From Sweltsa coloradensis (Eukaryota; Arthropoda; Insecta; Plecoptera; Chloroperlidae): DNA of 64,000 bases. The translations under genes were made by a program, and so were the position numbers. The notes beneath the pieces were generated by a model. That model made no database searches and was not told where the DNA came from. It worked only from the letters and a program-made list of their open reading frames with translations. Location: contig JAMZAV010004494.1 of assembly GCA_024449915.1 (NCBI GenBank), forward strand, positions 61,168 through 125,167, read 5' to 3'. Of the stretch, positions 1 through 10,512 are shown piece after piece (position 1 is the first letter of the stretch; each line of letters starts with the position of its first letter).

Positions 1-73
1 TTGCTAAATTCATTTCTAGTTAGCATGAATGAAATATATTTTTTTGGAGTTTAGCGGTTAAATACCCCTTTAA
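1..73 (+). mobile_element. TTAA-flanked element, truncated by window edge
   Basis: The first 73 bases match the right end of the element at 56804-57453 and, in reverse complement, the left end of the copy at 13354-14013. All three copies end in a run containing CCCCTTTAA or its complement, so each sits on a TTAA. Only the terminal segment is inside the window; no coding sequence is visible. A TTAA target would fit piggyBac- or Kolobok-like mobilisation, but that assignment is inference. Confidence 0.7.
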
Positions 74-422
74 GTTCAACACAGTTTTGTTGAATGTGAC
101 TAATGCTACGAAATACTTATAGAAAAAAAACACTCTTTTAAATCGATATCCATGAATAGACATGATAATCTTTTCTTGGAGGAAATGGCTCAGAGCGTGT
201 ATACGATGATGTACATTGGGGGTTACGGAGGATAATACTGACTTTTGACTTTTTTACAATTTCGCGTCAAATACTATTGTGTTTGATTCGGGAATATTGT
301 TATAGTTTTTCAGTCATGGGCTTTCTATTCAAAGTATCGTCAACTCAAGCTAACATACAATCATCTGAAGAAGAGCAAGTACTTTTATTAGCTGCAATAA
401 GCAAGCTCGCCATTAAACCCAC
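74..422. other. Unassigned sequence, probably intron of MFSD6-like gene
   Basis: AT-rich sequence with no repeat copy or RNA gene that I recognise. Because it lies downstream of the MFSD6-like exon on the minus strand, it is plausibly intronic or flanking sequence of that gene. Confidence 0.4.
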
Positions 423-656
423 CAATGCCAACTTGCATGCCAGTGACTATGCCTAGTATGGTAGCTGACGCTCCCGGGGGACTGACGGCGCTGGCGTAGG
501 ACACTATCGTGGTGAAGCACAGCGCGTAGGTCGGGCCCTGCATGAAGAGCTCGAGAGGAACCACCCACCATGGGTTGGTGACCAGGGAGACGAGGCCCAG
601 ACGGATCGAGTAGCATAGGAAGGCCCCAGGGTCAACGAGTTGTCGAAGCCAATCTT
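423..656 (-). CDS. MFSD6-like transporter, single exon (partial)
   Basis: Reading the minus strand in one frame gives about 78 residues with FLCYSIRLG, then NPWWVVPLEL, GPTYAL, TTIVSYASAVSPPGASAT and GIVTGMQVGIG. The NPWW..P.EL..G.TYAL....SYAS..PPG.RAT series is characteristic of the major facilitator superfamily domain-containing protein 6 family, multipass membrane proteins of the MFS fold. The 3' splice site is best placed at the TCAG just before base 656, because the earlier acceptor (exon start 669) would run into an in-frame TAA. A donor G|GTGGGT follows at about 422. The local base composition is much GC-richer than the flanks, as expected of coding sequence. No other exon was found in the window, so this may be one exon of a gene with large introns, or an isolated or retroposed piece. 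The frame is open throughout. Confidence 0.7.
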
Positions 657-1120
657 CTGATTATCTTTCCTGGAAGAAAATACATCATTTGGGCTTTGAG
701 AAGACGTATCACAGAGATGCCTCAATGGTCCATGGAAATTTTAGCGCTTTTGATGTGATTTGTAACCAATCCACATATTTCCAGATCCTTGTTAAAGATC
801 CTACAAGATGTGAATGTGTGGAATTTTTTTTCTGAATGATTCAAAGTTTAGCGCTATAAAACATACTCTCTTGAAAATGTTTGATCTCGAGTTCTCGACC
901 CTACGGACACTACACACTTCTAAAACCAAGTCAAAACAACAGCTGGCCTTAAACTCAGTATTTAAATTATGATGCTACATTTTCCTTTTTTACTATAAAG
1001 AAAGTGACATGACATTGTTGAGGCACAACGTCATTTGATGGCCAAATAAAATTTTATCTTTCATATTTTTCTCGTGTATCATTTTGACAACGTAAAAAAT
1101 ATTATACGAAAAAGAATTAT
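657..1120. other. Unassigned AT-rich sequence
   Basis: No coding signal, RNA gene or repeat copy was recognised. It lies upstream of the MFSD6-like exon on its strand and includes a polypyrimidine-rich tract (on that strand) next to the candidate splice acceptor. Confidence 0.4.
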
Positions 1121-1350
1121 TTGTTTGTTTGTTTATTTGTTTATTTATTTATTTATTTATTTATTTATTCATTTATTTATTTATTTATTTTTTTTTATTT
1201 ATTTTTTTATTTATATATTTGTTTGGGTTTTTTGTTTGTTTTTTTTGTTTGTTTGTTTTTTTTGTTTGTTTTTTTGTTTGTTTTTTGTTTGGGGTTTGTT
1301 TGGTTTTTTTTGTTTGTTTGTTTGTTTGTTTGCTTGTTTTTTTCACTTAA
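1121..1350. repeat. TTTA/TTTG microsatellite
   Basis: About 220 bp of tetranucleotide repeat, first TTTA-dominated and then TTTG-dominated with T-run expansions. Open frames across it (Phe/Leu/Cys-rich in all three frames) are repeat artefacts. It sits at the left edge of the distorted patch. Confidence 0.95.
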
Positions 1351-2479
1351 ACCCGATATGAGGAAGAAAAATACTTCACCCCCCCAAAGTTTCGGGGGGC
1401 AAGGGAAACAAACCTTTAAGTTTTTTTAAAATTTCCCCCCCTTGTCCCCACACCCCAACGCCAATTTTTTTAAAACCCGTTTCACAGATATAAAATTTAA
1501 ATTCGGGAATTTCTAATGTATTAACTAATAAGTAAGTAAAAAACCTTATTAGTTGTGGTGTAAGAAAAGAGAGGGCAATGATTTGCAACCTAGTGGACAG
1601 CCTAGTGGGTTTTACTACTTGGGTTTTAAAACTTTTTGACCCCCCCCCACTGTTTTCGCTTTGAGCAAACCTACAAGGGGGGGTCCAGTCCCCCCCTCTG
1701 GCACTTTACAAGGGCTCACCTTTTTTGGGTTTTTTTGTGCCCAAAAATTAAGAGTCAAGGGAAGCCCTTTCAGTCTACATTCTTTAGGGGTTCCCAAAAA
1801 AAAAGTCTGCCATACATTTTTAGGGGTGTAAAAAACCGCACTTTGGGATAAAAATACATGAAGAGCCCGGGAAATGTTAGAGTTCAGTTTCCCATTCAAA
1901 AACAATCCCAACAAGAGGTTGGGGTTTCCACCTTCCCCTTCCACCTCCCCAATTTCAGCACAAGGTAATTTTTTCTTGTGTCACTACAGGGACACATGGA
2001 AGCTGGGTTTTCGCTCGTCCCGCCTCCCCACGGAAAAAGGTTTTTTTCCCTCTTTTTTATTCAAAGTTTTTTTTTCTTTTATTAAAAAATTCCCTATTTA
2101 TTTTTTCCCCGTACTTTTTCCCCCTTCGGGAAATGACTAAATTTGCTTTTCTCTCTCACATTTTAAAACTAATGGGTATGTTATCATAATTGTTTTGGGG
2201 GGGTTTTTTTTATACGTGAATTCATGTAAAAAATGTGATTTGAATTAAAAATAATATTTTCCCCTCGAAAACTGTGTGTTGGGGGTTTTCCTTCAATTAC
2301 GTGGAAAAAACCCTCAGTTTTTTAGGTAAAATTTTAAAATAAATTATTTGCCCCTGCCAAAGGGGGTAGTAACCGTGAAACCGTCCAAGGGCTCCCCCAA
2401 GGGCGACGAACAAGAGGAAGCGGCGATGTGGCGGTGACGGAAACAGCTTGCCAAAGGGAAGAAAGATTTTTCCAGGCTT

Positions 2480-2990
2480 GGGGGTGGGAAAGGGAAATGG
2501 AAAAACCAAAAAAAAAAACTTGTAAAAATACAAAAACCCAAAACTTTTAAAACACTCAAAAATAGTACTCTAAAAAAAGGGGGCAAGCTTTATTACCCTT
2601 TCCACATTTGCGCATTCTTATTCATAAAGGGAAAAGTGGCCCCCAAACAACATCCCTTGGGAAAAACTTAGCAAAAAAATTAAAAAATTTTGGTCATGAA
2701 CTATTAAACGTTTAAATTTAATTAAAAAGTTTGAATTTTAATAACTAAATTTTGTTGTGAATTTGTATTGCAAATTCTATTTTTTCCAAGCTTTTTTAAA
2801 GGTGTTGTTTGGGGACTTACTTTTATTTTTTGAATTTAAAAAAGCGCAAATGGAAAGGGGTTTTAAAATTAGCTTGCCCTTTTTTGATTTTCATTACCCT
2901 TTTTTGGGGGGGTAAGGGGTTTTGGGTTTTATTTTTTAAAACTTTTGAAAGCGTGGGGGGATTTTTATATTAAAATTGCTTTAGTGGGAA
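2480..2990. repeat. Distorted copy of the fold-back element
   Basis: Despite heavy distortion, the order of landmarks matches the palindrome at 24716-25071: a start like AACTTGT...AATAC, then ACACTCAAAA, a purine run, CCCTTTCCACAT, an A/T-rich centre around GCAAATTCTATTTT, CCAAGCTTTTTT, and a mirrored right arm ending near 2950. Confidence 0.6.
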
Positions 2991-4010
2991 ACCCTTTCAA
3001 AACCCAAAAATAGTTTTAAAATAAAATAAGGCAAAGGAAAGGGTTTTTTTGGTAGTTCCCTTTTGGGTTAAAAAGGAAACAGCCCCCGACCACCGTCCCA
3101 AACCCGCCAGCCCGTGGTAAGACCGTGATGCCCAAAAACCTTTGTGTTCCCCAAACCCCCTTTGGGGGCCCCGTACAAAGCCCCAAACCCCGGCTTCCTT
3201 TTAAACCCCAAAAGTTTATTGGTGAAGGGATGCGGCATGGTGGTTTTTCCCTCCAACTTTTTTTTTCCAAAAAATTTTTCCCTGGGACCCTTTAAAAAAA
3301 AAATTTGATCCACCGGGGCAAATAAAAACTTTCCATTAACGCGAATTTAAAAAACTTTTGCGTTTTTGTCCCTGAAATGTTAATGACAGAAATTTCTGTC
3401 TTACAGGGTTTGTTTAAAGGGTTAAAATATTTACTAATTTTAAAAACCCTTACGTGATCTAGTTTTAAATTTTAACCCCCTAATTTGTAAGGGTCAGTTC
3501 TTACCTAAACATTTTCAAAGGGATATCACCTCCAAGGGAAACCGGAAACTTACCCTCGAGGGAATTGTCCCGAGTTCCCCTGAGGATCACAAAACCCCCG
3601 AAGGGGGGGAGTGCCATAAAAAACAATTCCCCCTTGAAATCATTGTTTTCCAAATGCCCAAATCAAACTCTTCACTTTCCCCCACTGTCACCGGCCCGTC
3701 GGTTCTCGGAAGGGAAAAAGGGGGAGGAATTGTGGAGAAAATTTTTTGTCCTTTTTCCCATGTTGGGTTTTTTAAAGATGTTCTGGGTTTTTAGTTTCTG
3801 TCCTTTTAAAGGGGGCAAACAAAATTGCCCGGAGGCTTCTCTCTGCTTTGGGTTTTTGCAACGGTAATTTTTGGATCTTATTTGAAAAAAAATTAAAAAC
3901 AAAATTGCAATAAGAAGGTTTCTTTTTAGAAGAAATCCCGCAAAGCACCTCCAAAAATTTGGGATCAGCCAACCCTTTACGTTTCAAAATATTAACAAAT
4001 ATGGGTATTA

Positions 4011-4608
4011 CTAGGCCGCTTCGCGAAAAGCTGGTTTTTGCGCGTTGATTGGGTAGCTTTCTTGTAAGTTTTTAGTTTGCGTGGGTCTTTTTTACTTTTG
4101 CAAGGCTTTTTGAAACCCATTGGGAGGGGAAATTTTTTTCCCAAATTTTCCCATTGGGACTTTTAAATTGTTTATCAACCTCAAAAAAGTCAAAATTAAA
4201 ACCTTTATATACGGAAATCTTGGGTAACTTTTGCAAATATTTTTTTCCAAAAAAGGGAATTTCAATTTCCATTACCTCAAAGTCCCTGTTAAAAAATTTA
4301 AAAGTTTTTTCCCCCCTCATTTTGGTTTAATCGGGGCCCCAAATATCATTAAAGTATCGCAAATTTAAAAAATTTTTAAAAAAACGTTAAAAATTCGATA
4401 TTCTGAGAAATAATTTCTTCGTTTTTACCCAAAAAAAAGTTTGGGAGTTCTAAGTTCAAAGATTTTGGGGAAGGGGGGCCCCCTTTTTTCATCCAAAATT
4501 TTGTATGCCGTTTGCCCGGTAGAGAGCGGGAAAAGACAGAAAAAAACGACTAAATTTTTTGGGGGGGTCCCGTGAAAAATTTAAGCCCTTTGCCCTTTGC
4601 TTTTCCAA
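4011..4608 (+). mobile_element. B-type repeat with beta-type left end, distorted
   Basis: The left end CTAGGCCGCTTCGCG followed by TTTTTGCGCGTTGATTGGG is recognisably the beta terminus (CTAGGAAGCTTCGCAAACGC, then the TTTTTCAGGCGCG box) with substitutions. The body follows the B repeat: AGTTTTTAGTTTGCGTGGG, GGGTAACTTTTGC, TATGCCGTTTGCCCGGTAG, and a degraded right end at about 4600. It shows that a beta head can be joined to a B body. Confidence 0.65.
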
Positions 4609-4620
4609 TAAAATTACATA

Positions 4621-5152
4621 TACACTGTGAAAGGGTTATAGTAAAAATAATAAATTGTTACATCATTTCCCCCATACATACAAAATATTATGGGCCGAAT
4701 GATTACAACTTATGAATGATACACTATAAAACATTACTGCTCTATAAATTAAAACTAGGAAACGCTCAGTTGGACGCGACGACGACGTGAGAAACTAGGG
4801 CGCTTCAACCGGTTAGGTCATATTGCGCCGCCTGTGAATGAAAGGAAATGAGAAGAGTGAATGCAGGTATGTGTGATGATTAGATTGTTTTCTAAGTGTA
4901 TAAATACAAAATAATTGATGATGAAGAAAGTAATAGCAAAATAAAAGTTATGTATGTAAATGAAAATAAAGAAAAGAAACAAATGTGTAAGATGTGAATT
5001 AAATTTTTGTTAAATAGATTACAATGGATGAGAAATTTAGAAAGTTTGTCGCCGTTATCATATGATAGAAGTTCTTCATATGATTGGGAGAGATCAAATT
5101 GCGTGCGCAATGCATCATTATTTGGCACATTCTGCTAGCATATGATTCACGG
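4621..5152. other. Unassigned region with a gamma left-end fragment
   Basis: Bases 4755-4778 carry CTAGGAAACGCTCAGTTGG and GACGCG, the left terminus of the gamma family, after which similarity stops. Around 4815-4832 there is a short match (GGTTAGGTCATATTGCGCC) to sequence near 21330. Nothing coding was recognised. Confidence 0.5.
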
Positions 5153-5536
5153 TTAAAGGTACATCACATGTGTCCAATATGGAATAACCTTTTCTCTGGT
5201 TAAGAGATATCCGTGTGTTAGGCGTGTATGGCCTATACGAATTCTAGACAATACCACCTCTTCTCTACGTGAGAGTCGAGACGTAGGTGGACGAATTTTG
5301 TTAGTCAATGTGGGCATCACACTATGCAATTTGTTATTTTGCAACACATCCCACGATGCTTGTCGCAAATCCAACAATCTTTGCTTGTATCCACTCTTGA
5401 CATCTGGAACGGGAACTAGATTGAAATCAACGTCGCGACGCTGGGAAGCTTCCTTAGCAGCCCGATCAGCGTGTTCATTTCCCTCTATGCCCACGTGTCC
5501 AGGTATCCAACAAAACTCTATTATATATCCCTTAGA
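5153..5536 (-). pseudogene. LINE (Jockey-type) RNase H C-terminal fragment
   Basis: Minus-strand translation gives EFCWIPGHVGIEGNEHADRA, which is the last catalytic region of a retrotransposon RNase H domain (the His and the NExAD aspartate). It is followed by a linker and RIRIGHTRLTHGYLL, a segment conserved just after RNase H in Jockey-clade and related non-LTR elements. The frame opens after a stop near 5540 and closes at 5153. The reverse transcriptase and the N-terminal half of RNase H are absent, so this is a truncated, inactive remnant of the second ORF. No poly(A) or simple-repeat tail was identified downstream. Confidence 0.85.
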
Positions 5537-5624
5537 GGTTAGTTTTTCTAAATAGAATTGATGTCTTGTACCAAATGATGACTAGAATACATGAGTTTTA
5601 TAGCTTGAAGTGAACTTAAGGTGT

Positions 5625-6022
5625 CTCTTTCAAGCTAAAATTTGACCAAAATGTAATGGTTTCGTGCTCCCGTGATAACATCGAAATGGCTGGACCGAAA
5701 ATTATGCAATTTTGGGAGAAGTTAGATAATTGAATAATGTTTGCAACGTATTGATCAGAATGTACTTTTTTTCACCCATTTTCTGCCCAAAAAATCAAGA
5801 AAATACGTGAAATTAGAAAATTTGACGTACTTCTTGATTTTTTTTGGTGGAAATGGGTTAATAAAAGTACATTCTGATCAATACGTTGCAAACATTATAC
5901 AATTATCTAACTTCTCCCAAAGTGCATAATTTTCGGTTCAGCCATTTCGATGCTATCATGGGAGCACGGAAGGTCTGCAAGCGGTTGAAAAATGTGATTC
6001 CACCTCCGACCGGTGGCGCTCT
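5625..6022. repeat. Fold-back element eta, copy 1
   Basis: An imperfect palindrome of about 310 bp (5660-5971): the left arm with GTGCTCCCGTGATAACATCG and TTGGGAGAAGTTAGATAATT is mirrored by AATTATCTAACTTCTCCCAA and TATCATGGGAGCAC. It is followed by CTCCGACCGGTGGCGC. The same unit occurs at 8820-9905. Stable hairpin potential; no coding sequence. Confidence 0.85.
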
Positions 6023-6424
6023 CTGCAGTTTTATGTTTCAAGTCGGGTCTAGGGCGTGTTTTAAACAATCCTCATGCCGAGAGGCCATTATTGTACAGTC
6101 AGTGTCATATTGTAAAGGATTAAACGAGTAATTTTAATACTATTAGATTATTATGATTTCTTGGTACTTTTGGAGTTGAGCTAGATGCTTACTGTCTCTT
6201 TGAATGTATTGGACATGATCATGATTTATCAAGATCATAACAAATTCAAAATTTCCATATCTTATTTAGGATTCGATCTTATGACCAGTATTATTTATAG
6301 GAGTCGTGCGCTTCGGATCTGTGTCGCAGCCGCGGACAGCCTTGATCATTTAGGAAGTAATTTTATTTATCGAGCATGCATTTTATTTCATTTATAATAT
6401 AAGATGCCATTCATGGTGGTTCAC

Positions 6425-6505
6425 ACATAGTGCGCAGGTATGATAAGCATATTATGGCACCAAAGGGACGCGGGTTCGATGCCATTATAAGTAATAATCT
6501 AACGT
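6425..6505 (+). repeat. tRNA-like sequence (probable SINE head)
   Basis: Contains GATAAGCATATTATGGCACC and a B-box-like GGGTTCGATGCC, spaced as in a tRNA-derived SINE. The fold is incomplete, so a functional tRNA is unlikely. Confidence 0.35.
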
Positions 6506-7424
6506 AGGCCTACTCTCCATTCCACCCATCCACTCATCGTCTTGAGTTGCATTGGATCATCTTTTTAGAACCACAAAATCTACCTCATAAGACGGTGTAC
6601 GAACTGGATATGTTTGGTATATTAACTGAGTTCATTAACAGTTAGAAAATATTGATTTTTTTCTTCACCTTGCGCTTGCTTTGGCATTATAAATTTTGTT
6701 AAAGGAATATCCCGTTCGGTGGGAGACTATGTTGACGACGAGTGGTGGTGGTGGTGAAGGTGAAAATAAAATATGTGGGGAAATCCTGGCGCCTTTGATG
6801 CTAACAAGAATATTGAGAATAAATAAATGAAGACATGTGGGATGCTCTGTTAATCGTCAAAACAACCAGTTCCCCTCACACTCCGCGTATCACTCTCGCA
6901 AACATCAACACATCTATTATCCAGTAGATAACGAGCCACTCACTTGAGATACATTTGTGAGACGTATAGCATTCAATGATATGGTCTCGACCAAGACAGT
7001 TATAGTTATCTTGTAACTGTGGCAAACTTATTGTCAGGTTTTTAAATTTGTAATTTATCTCGATTAATGGGAGTGTGATATTATGTAAACGAAATTCGAA
7101 GTATTTTTTTATTAACAATAACATGGCATCTTATAATCAATCGTGCATGTCTATAGTGCGTATTATCTATTGATTATTATAATATTCATAGTATTGTTAT
7201 AAGCCCGAAGAAACCCAATACATGCATACATGAAATACCCTCTCATACCAAAAATTCGAAGTCACTAAGTGTAGTGTTCAGTTTTCCTTCCTTCTCAGGA
7301 TCACCAAGTATGTGAACTTTTTGACGGAAGGTGAATGAGGATATTGACATTTTCATTCTAATTATTCAACTTATGTCCGAACTCCGAATATTATTACAAT
7401 GACGACGTCGGAGTGATGTTTTTT
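6506..7424. other. Unassigned sequence
   Basis: No recognisable coding or repeat content. A short segment at 6525-6545 (CCACTCATCGTCTTGAG) resembles the 3' region of the 5S-derived SINE at 38430. Confidence 0.4.
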
Positions 7425-7525
7425 CGGTAGCGGGAGTCGAACTCAATACACGCACTTGCATTTGACCTTGAATGAGTGTTGTGCGAGGCCAACACAGATA
7501 ACCGTTTCCCGCGTAGTAATGTAAT
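7425..7525 (-). repeat. tRNA-like sequence on minus strand
   Basis: The complement holds a B-box-like GAGTTCGACTCCC and an upstream A-box-like stretch within a tRNA-sized interval. Likely the head of a tRNA-derived SINE; the surrounding body was not matched elsewhere. Confidence 0.35.
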
Positions 7526-8241
7526 ACTTTGGGTCGCACCAATAAGTGAATCACACAGTCGCACCGTCGCACTGACGTCCTACACACATTCTTGAGATAA
7601 CTTGCCTTGTTGCTGTCAAAATTGTGTTATTTCCATTTTTCCGTTTTCAACCTTGGCCATGATATGATTTTTTAAATTTAAATTTTTTAAGTTTAATAGA
7701 AATTGCATATGTTACGATTTTATTGATGACCTTCCTTCAATCAGTCTCATAAGTCAAAATATTGTCATATTGCTTAATTATTTCGTCATTTGTTTCTCTC
7801 CTAATCCATCATTTACGCTTCTACAATGACGCAGATGTAGAAAATGTGTGGATTTATATTTTTTTAATTTTTGGATTGATTTCCATAAAAGTGCAATCTT
7901 GATTCCAATATCGGATATAGTATGATACAAATGTCCGCCAACAAGCCATCATCAAGCAATTCAATATGGAAATTGGCTATGTTTCGATTCGAAAGCAATC
8001 CATTTCAAACAGCAGCTGTATTTTGCAACAATTATTGATGTGTTTCTTTCCCTAGTTACGTTCATCGAGTAATAATTAAATAATTATTATGATTGGAATT
8101 GCGTAACGAAGACTCCAATATGACAATCTTGAGAAAATAGCTCGTGTTTTGTTTATATTTTGTACAATAGTATGTGTATTTATGTTTCGTTTGCTCTCTA
8201 CCGGACAAACGCCTGTTGTGGAATTTTCACGATGTATATAA
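7526..8241. other. Unassigned AT-rich sequence
   Basis: No gene, RNA or repeat copy recognised. Confidence 0.4.
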
Positions 8242-8713
8242 CTAGGAAACGCTAAAGTCCCGCCGCGTGATGGATGAGCTTTTTAAGTTTTTAGTTTGCG
8301 TGGGATATCTTTACTTTTGCAAGTGCTTTGTTTTGCTGCCTACGCATTGTAGGTGATTGTTGTCAAGTTCCTATTGTTTCTTGTCAATTGGTACTTTTTC
8401 AACTTTTTCTTTCAAAATGTACTACATTACCATAACCTTAATGTCCATGTATAATATGAACGTTGTAGCCCCACCCGTTTGGTCAGAATTGGCCCAAATG
8501 GCACGAAAATATCGCATAAAAAATCGAAAAAATCGTAAAAGTCTGATATCATGAGAATATTTCTTCGATTGTACCCAAAAACAATACAGCTCATTTCCAT
8601 GGTCCCGTCAATTTCATCAAATCGCATATGCCGTTTGCCCGGTAGAGAGCAAAACAGAAAAACGAGCTAATTTTTGGGGGTCAGTGAAATTGAAGCCTTC
8701 GCTTCGCTCGTCC
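8242..8713 (+). mobile_element. CTAGG superfamily, family B
   Basis: Left end CTAGGAAACGCTAAAGTCCC with the GCCGCG spacer and GATGGATGAGC; right end GCCTTCGCTTCGCTCGTCC. The inner box GGATGAGC is complementary to the right terminus. The interior carries AATGTCCATG and CCCGTTTGGTCAGAATTGGC, shared with copies at 27445-28220 and 41500-42170. The flanking bases are ATAA on both sides, compatible with a short target duplication but not decisive. No protein is encoded. Confidence 0.85.
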
Positions 8714-8819
8714 ATAAGTATCGTATCGTAGTCACTCAACGGTTTAAGTATCGATGTGGTATTGAACACGGGAATTTATTTAAATCTATTCAAATCTATT
8801 TTATTTCCGATGTTTCTCT

Positions 8820-9905
8820 TTCAGGTTAAAGTTTGACCAAAACATAATGGTTCCGCGCTCCCATGATAACATCGAAATGACTGGTCCGAAAAAAATGTTT
8901 GCAACGTTTTGAACAGAACGTTATTGTTTCCCCCATTTTCTGCAAAAAAAAAGAGAAAATACGTTAAAAATACTTAAAATTTATAAAACTTGCCGTATTT
9001 CTTGATTTTTTTTGGTGGAAAACTGTTAAAAAAAAATAGCATTCTGTTCAATATGTTGCAAACACTATACGATTATCTAACTTCTCCCAAAATTGCATAA
9101 TTTTCGGGACAGTAATTTCGATATTATTCATGGAGCACTGAAGGTCTGCAAGCGGTTTGAAAAATGCGATTCTGCCTCCGACCGGTGGCGCATATATTAT
9201 TCTATATCTATGATCGAGTACTTGGTCTCTTTGGCATATCAGCTACGTTTACTGACTGATACGATTTAATGACTGTGCACTTGTTTATTATCTTCACCTA
9301 CTGTTTTGAGTTTGGTAAGGTAGGTAAAATTATGCAATTTTTGGAGAAGTTAGATAATTGTATAATGTTTGCAACGTTTTAAACAGAACGTTAATTGTTT
9401 CCCCCGTTTTCTGCAAAAAAAAAGAAGAAATACGTAAAATACCTAAAATTCATAAAAATTGTCGTATTTCTTGATTTTTTTTGGTGGAAAACTGTAAAAA
9501 AAAATAGCATTCTGTTCAATATGTTGCAAACACTATACAATTATCTAACTTCTCCCAAAATTGCATAATTTTCGGGACAGTAATTTCGATATTATCATGG
9601 GAGCACTGAAGGTCTGCAAGCGGTTGAAAAATGCGATTCTGCCTCCGACCGGTGGCGCATATATTATTCTATATCTATGATCGAGTACTTGGTCTCTTTG
9701 GCATATCAGCTACGTTTACTGACTGATACGATTTAATGACTGTGCACTTGTTTATTATCTTCACCTACTGTTTTGAGTTTGGTAAGGTAAGGTAAAATTA
9801 TGCAATTTCGGGAGAAGTTAGATAATTGTATAATGTTTGCAACGTTTTGAACAGAACGTTAATTGTTTCCCCCATTTTCTGAAAAAAAAAGAAAAGAAAA
9901 TACTA
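8820..9905. repeat. Fold-back element eta in a 467-bp tandem duplication
   Basis: The eta palindrome recurs with ACCGGTGGCGCATATATTAT at 9181 and again at 9648, a period of 467 bp. GTTTGCAACGTTTTGAACAG or a close variant recurs near 8897, 9366 and 9832, giving two full units and a third partial one ending at about 9905. The first unit has lost part of its left arm. Confidence 0.85.
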
Positions 9906-10512
9906 CTAATAATAAAATTATTAACCACAATGTAAGAAGCAGGAAACAAAACATATCTTATGATTGCAAAATGAATTGAATTTGATAGTTCCTAACACTG
10001 CTTATCTTCACCTTGACATGGATGCCACCATTCCACTTGTGTCTCCACGTTTCCTTCATTCGTAATTCAACAATAAGTCGCTCAAGACAAACGCAGTACC
10101 AGGTTACATTTTTTAAAGTTTTTATTCGTTGTTTTATTAATTGCCTACTCGTATTTTCAGAATAACGAATAATAGTGTCCTAATAATATGTGTAATAAAA
10201 TAATCATATTCTATTGGGGATGAGAGATTAAAGACGTGCAGTATAATAAAATACCGTAGACAATCGCGAAGTGATAGTGTTTGAAATAACAAGCTACAAT
10301 TCACTCATGTAACTTCGTGCGGGGTCTATGCGCAGTGGGACCCGCTCAGTCAGTCAGCGAGTGCACAGCGTAACACGTATCTCGGGTGACTGTGAATCAT
10401 ATAGCTCGCCAGCGCTGTTATTGGCTCAAAAATCATGATTGGAATATCGCTAGTCCTGCCTTTCGAGTCCGGTGAAGCATGCTCTCTCTCTCTCTACGTA
10501 AATTCCCACGGG
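9906..10512. other. Unassigned sequence
   Basis: No gene recognised. A moderately GC-rich stretch lies at 10310-10400, and a short CT dinucleotide run at 10482-10494. Confidence 0.4.

Larger units (their letters stand above)
1360..4620. other. Homopolymer-distorted patch (likely low-quality consensus)
   Basis: This stretch is dominated by G, C, A and T runs of three to nine bases, unlike clean flanking DNA. Two parts align to cleaner repeats in the window: 4011-4608 to the B repeat at 41500-42170, and about 2480-2990 to the fold-back at 24716-25852. In both alignments the differences are mainly a base replaced by a copy of its neighbour. The element terminus that reads CTTCGCTTCGCTCATCCAA elsewhere becomes runs of CCC, TTT and TTTT here. 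All open frames inside should be ignored. The left boundary is uncertain; parts of 1500-1600 look normal. Confidence 0.75.

Noticed and set aside
1615..4320. Multiple open frames of 70-109 codons.
   Set aside because: All are in the homopolymer-distorted patch; they are rich in Gly-Gly, Phe-Phe, Pro-Pro and Lys-Lys from base runs.
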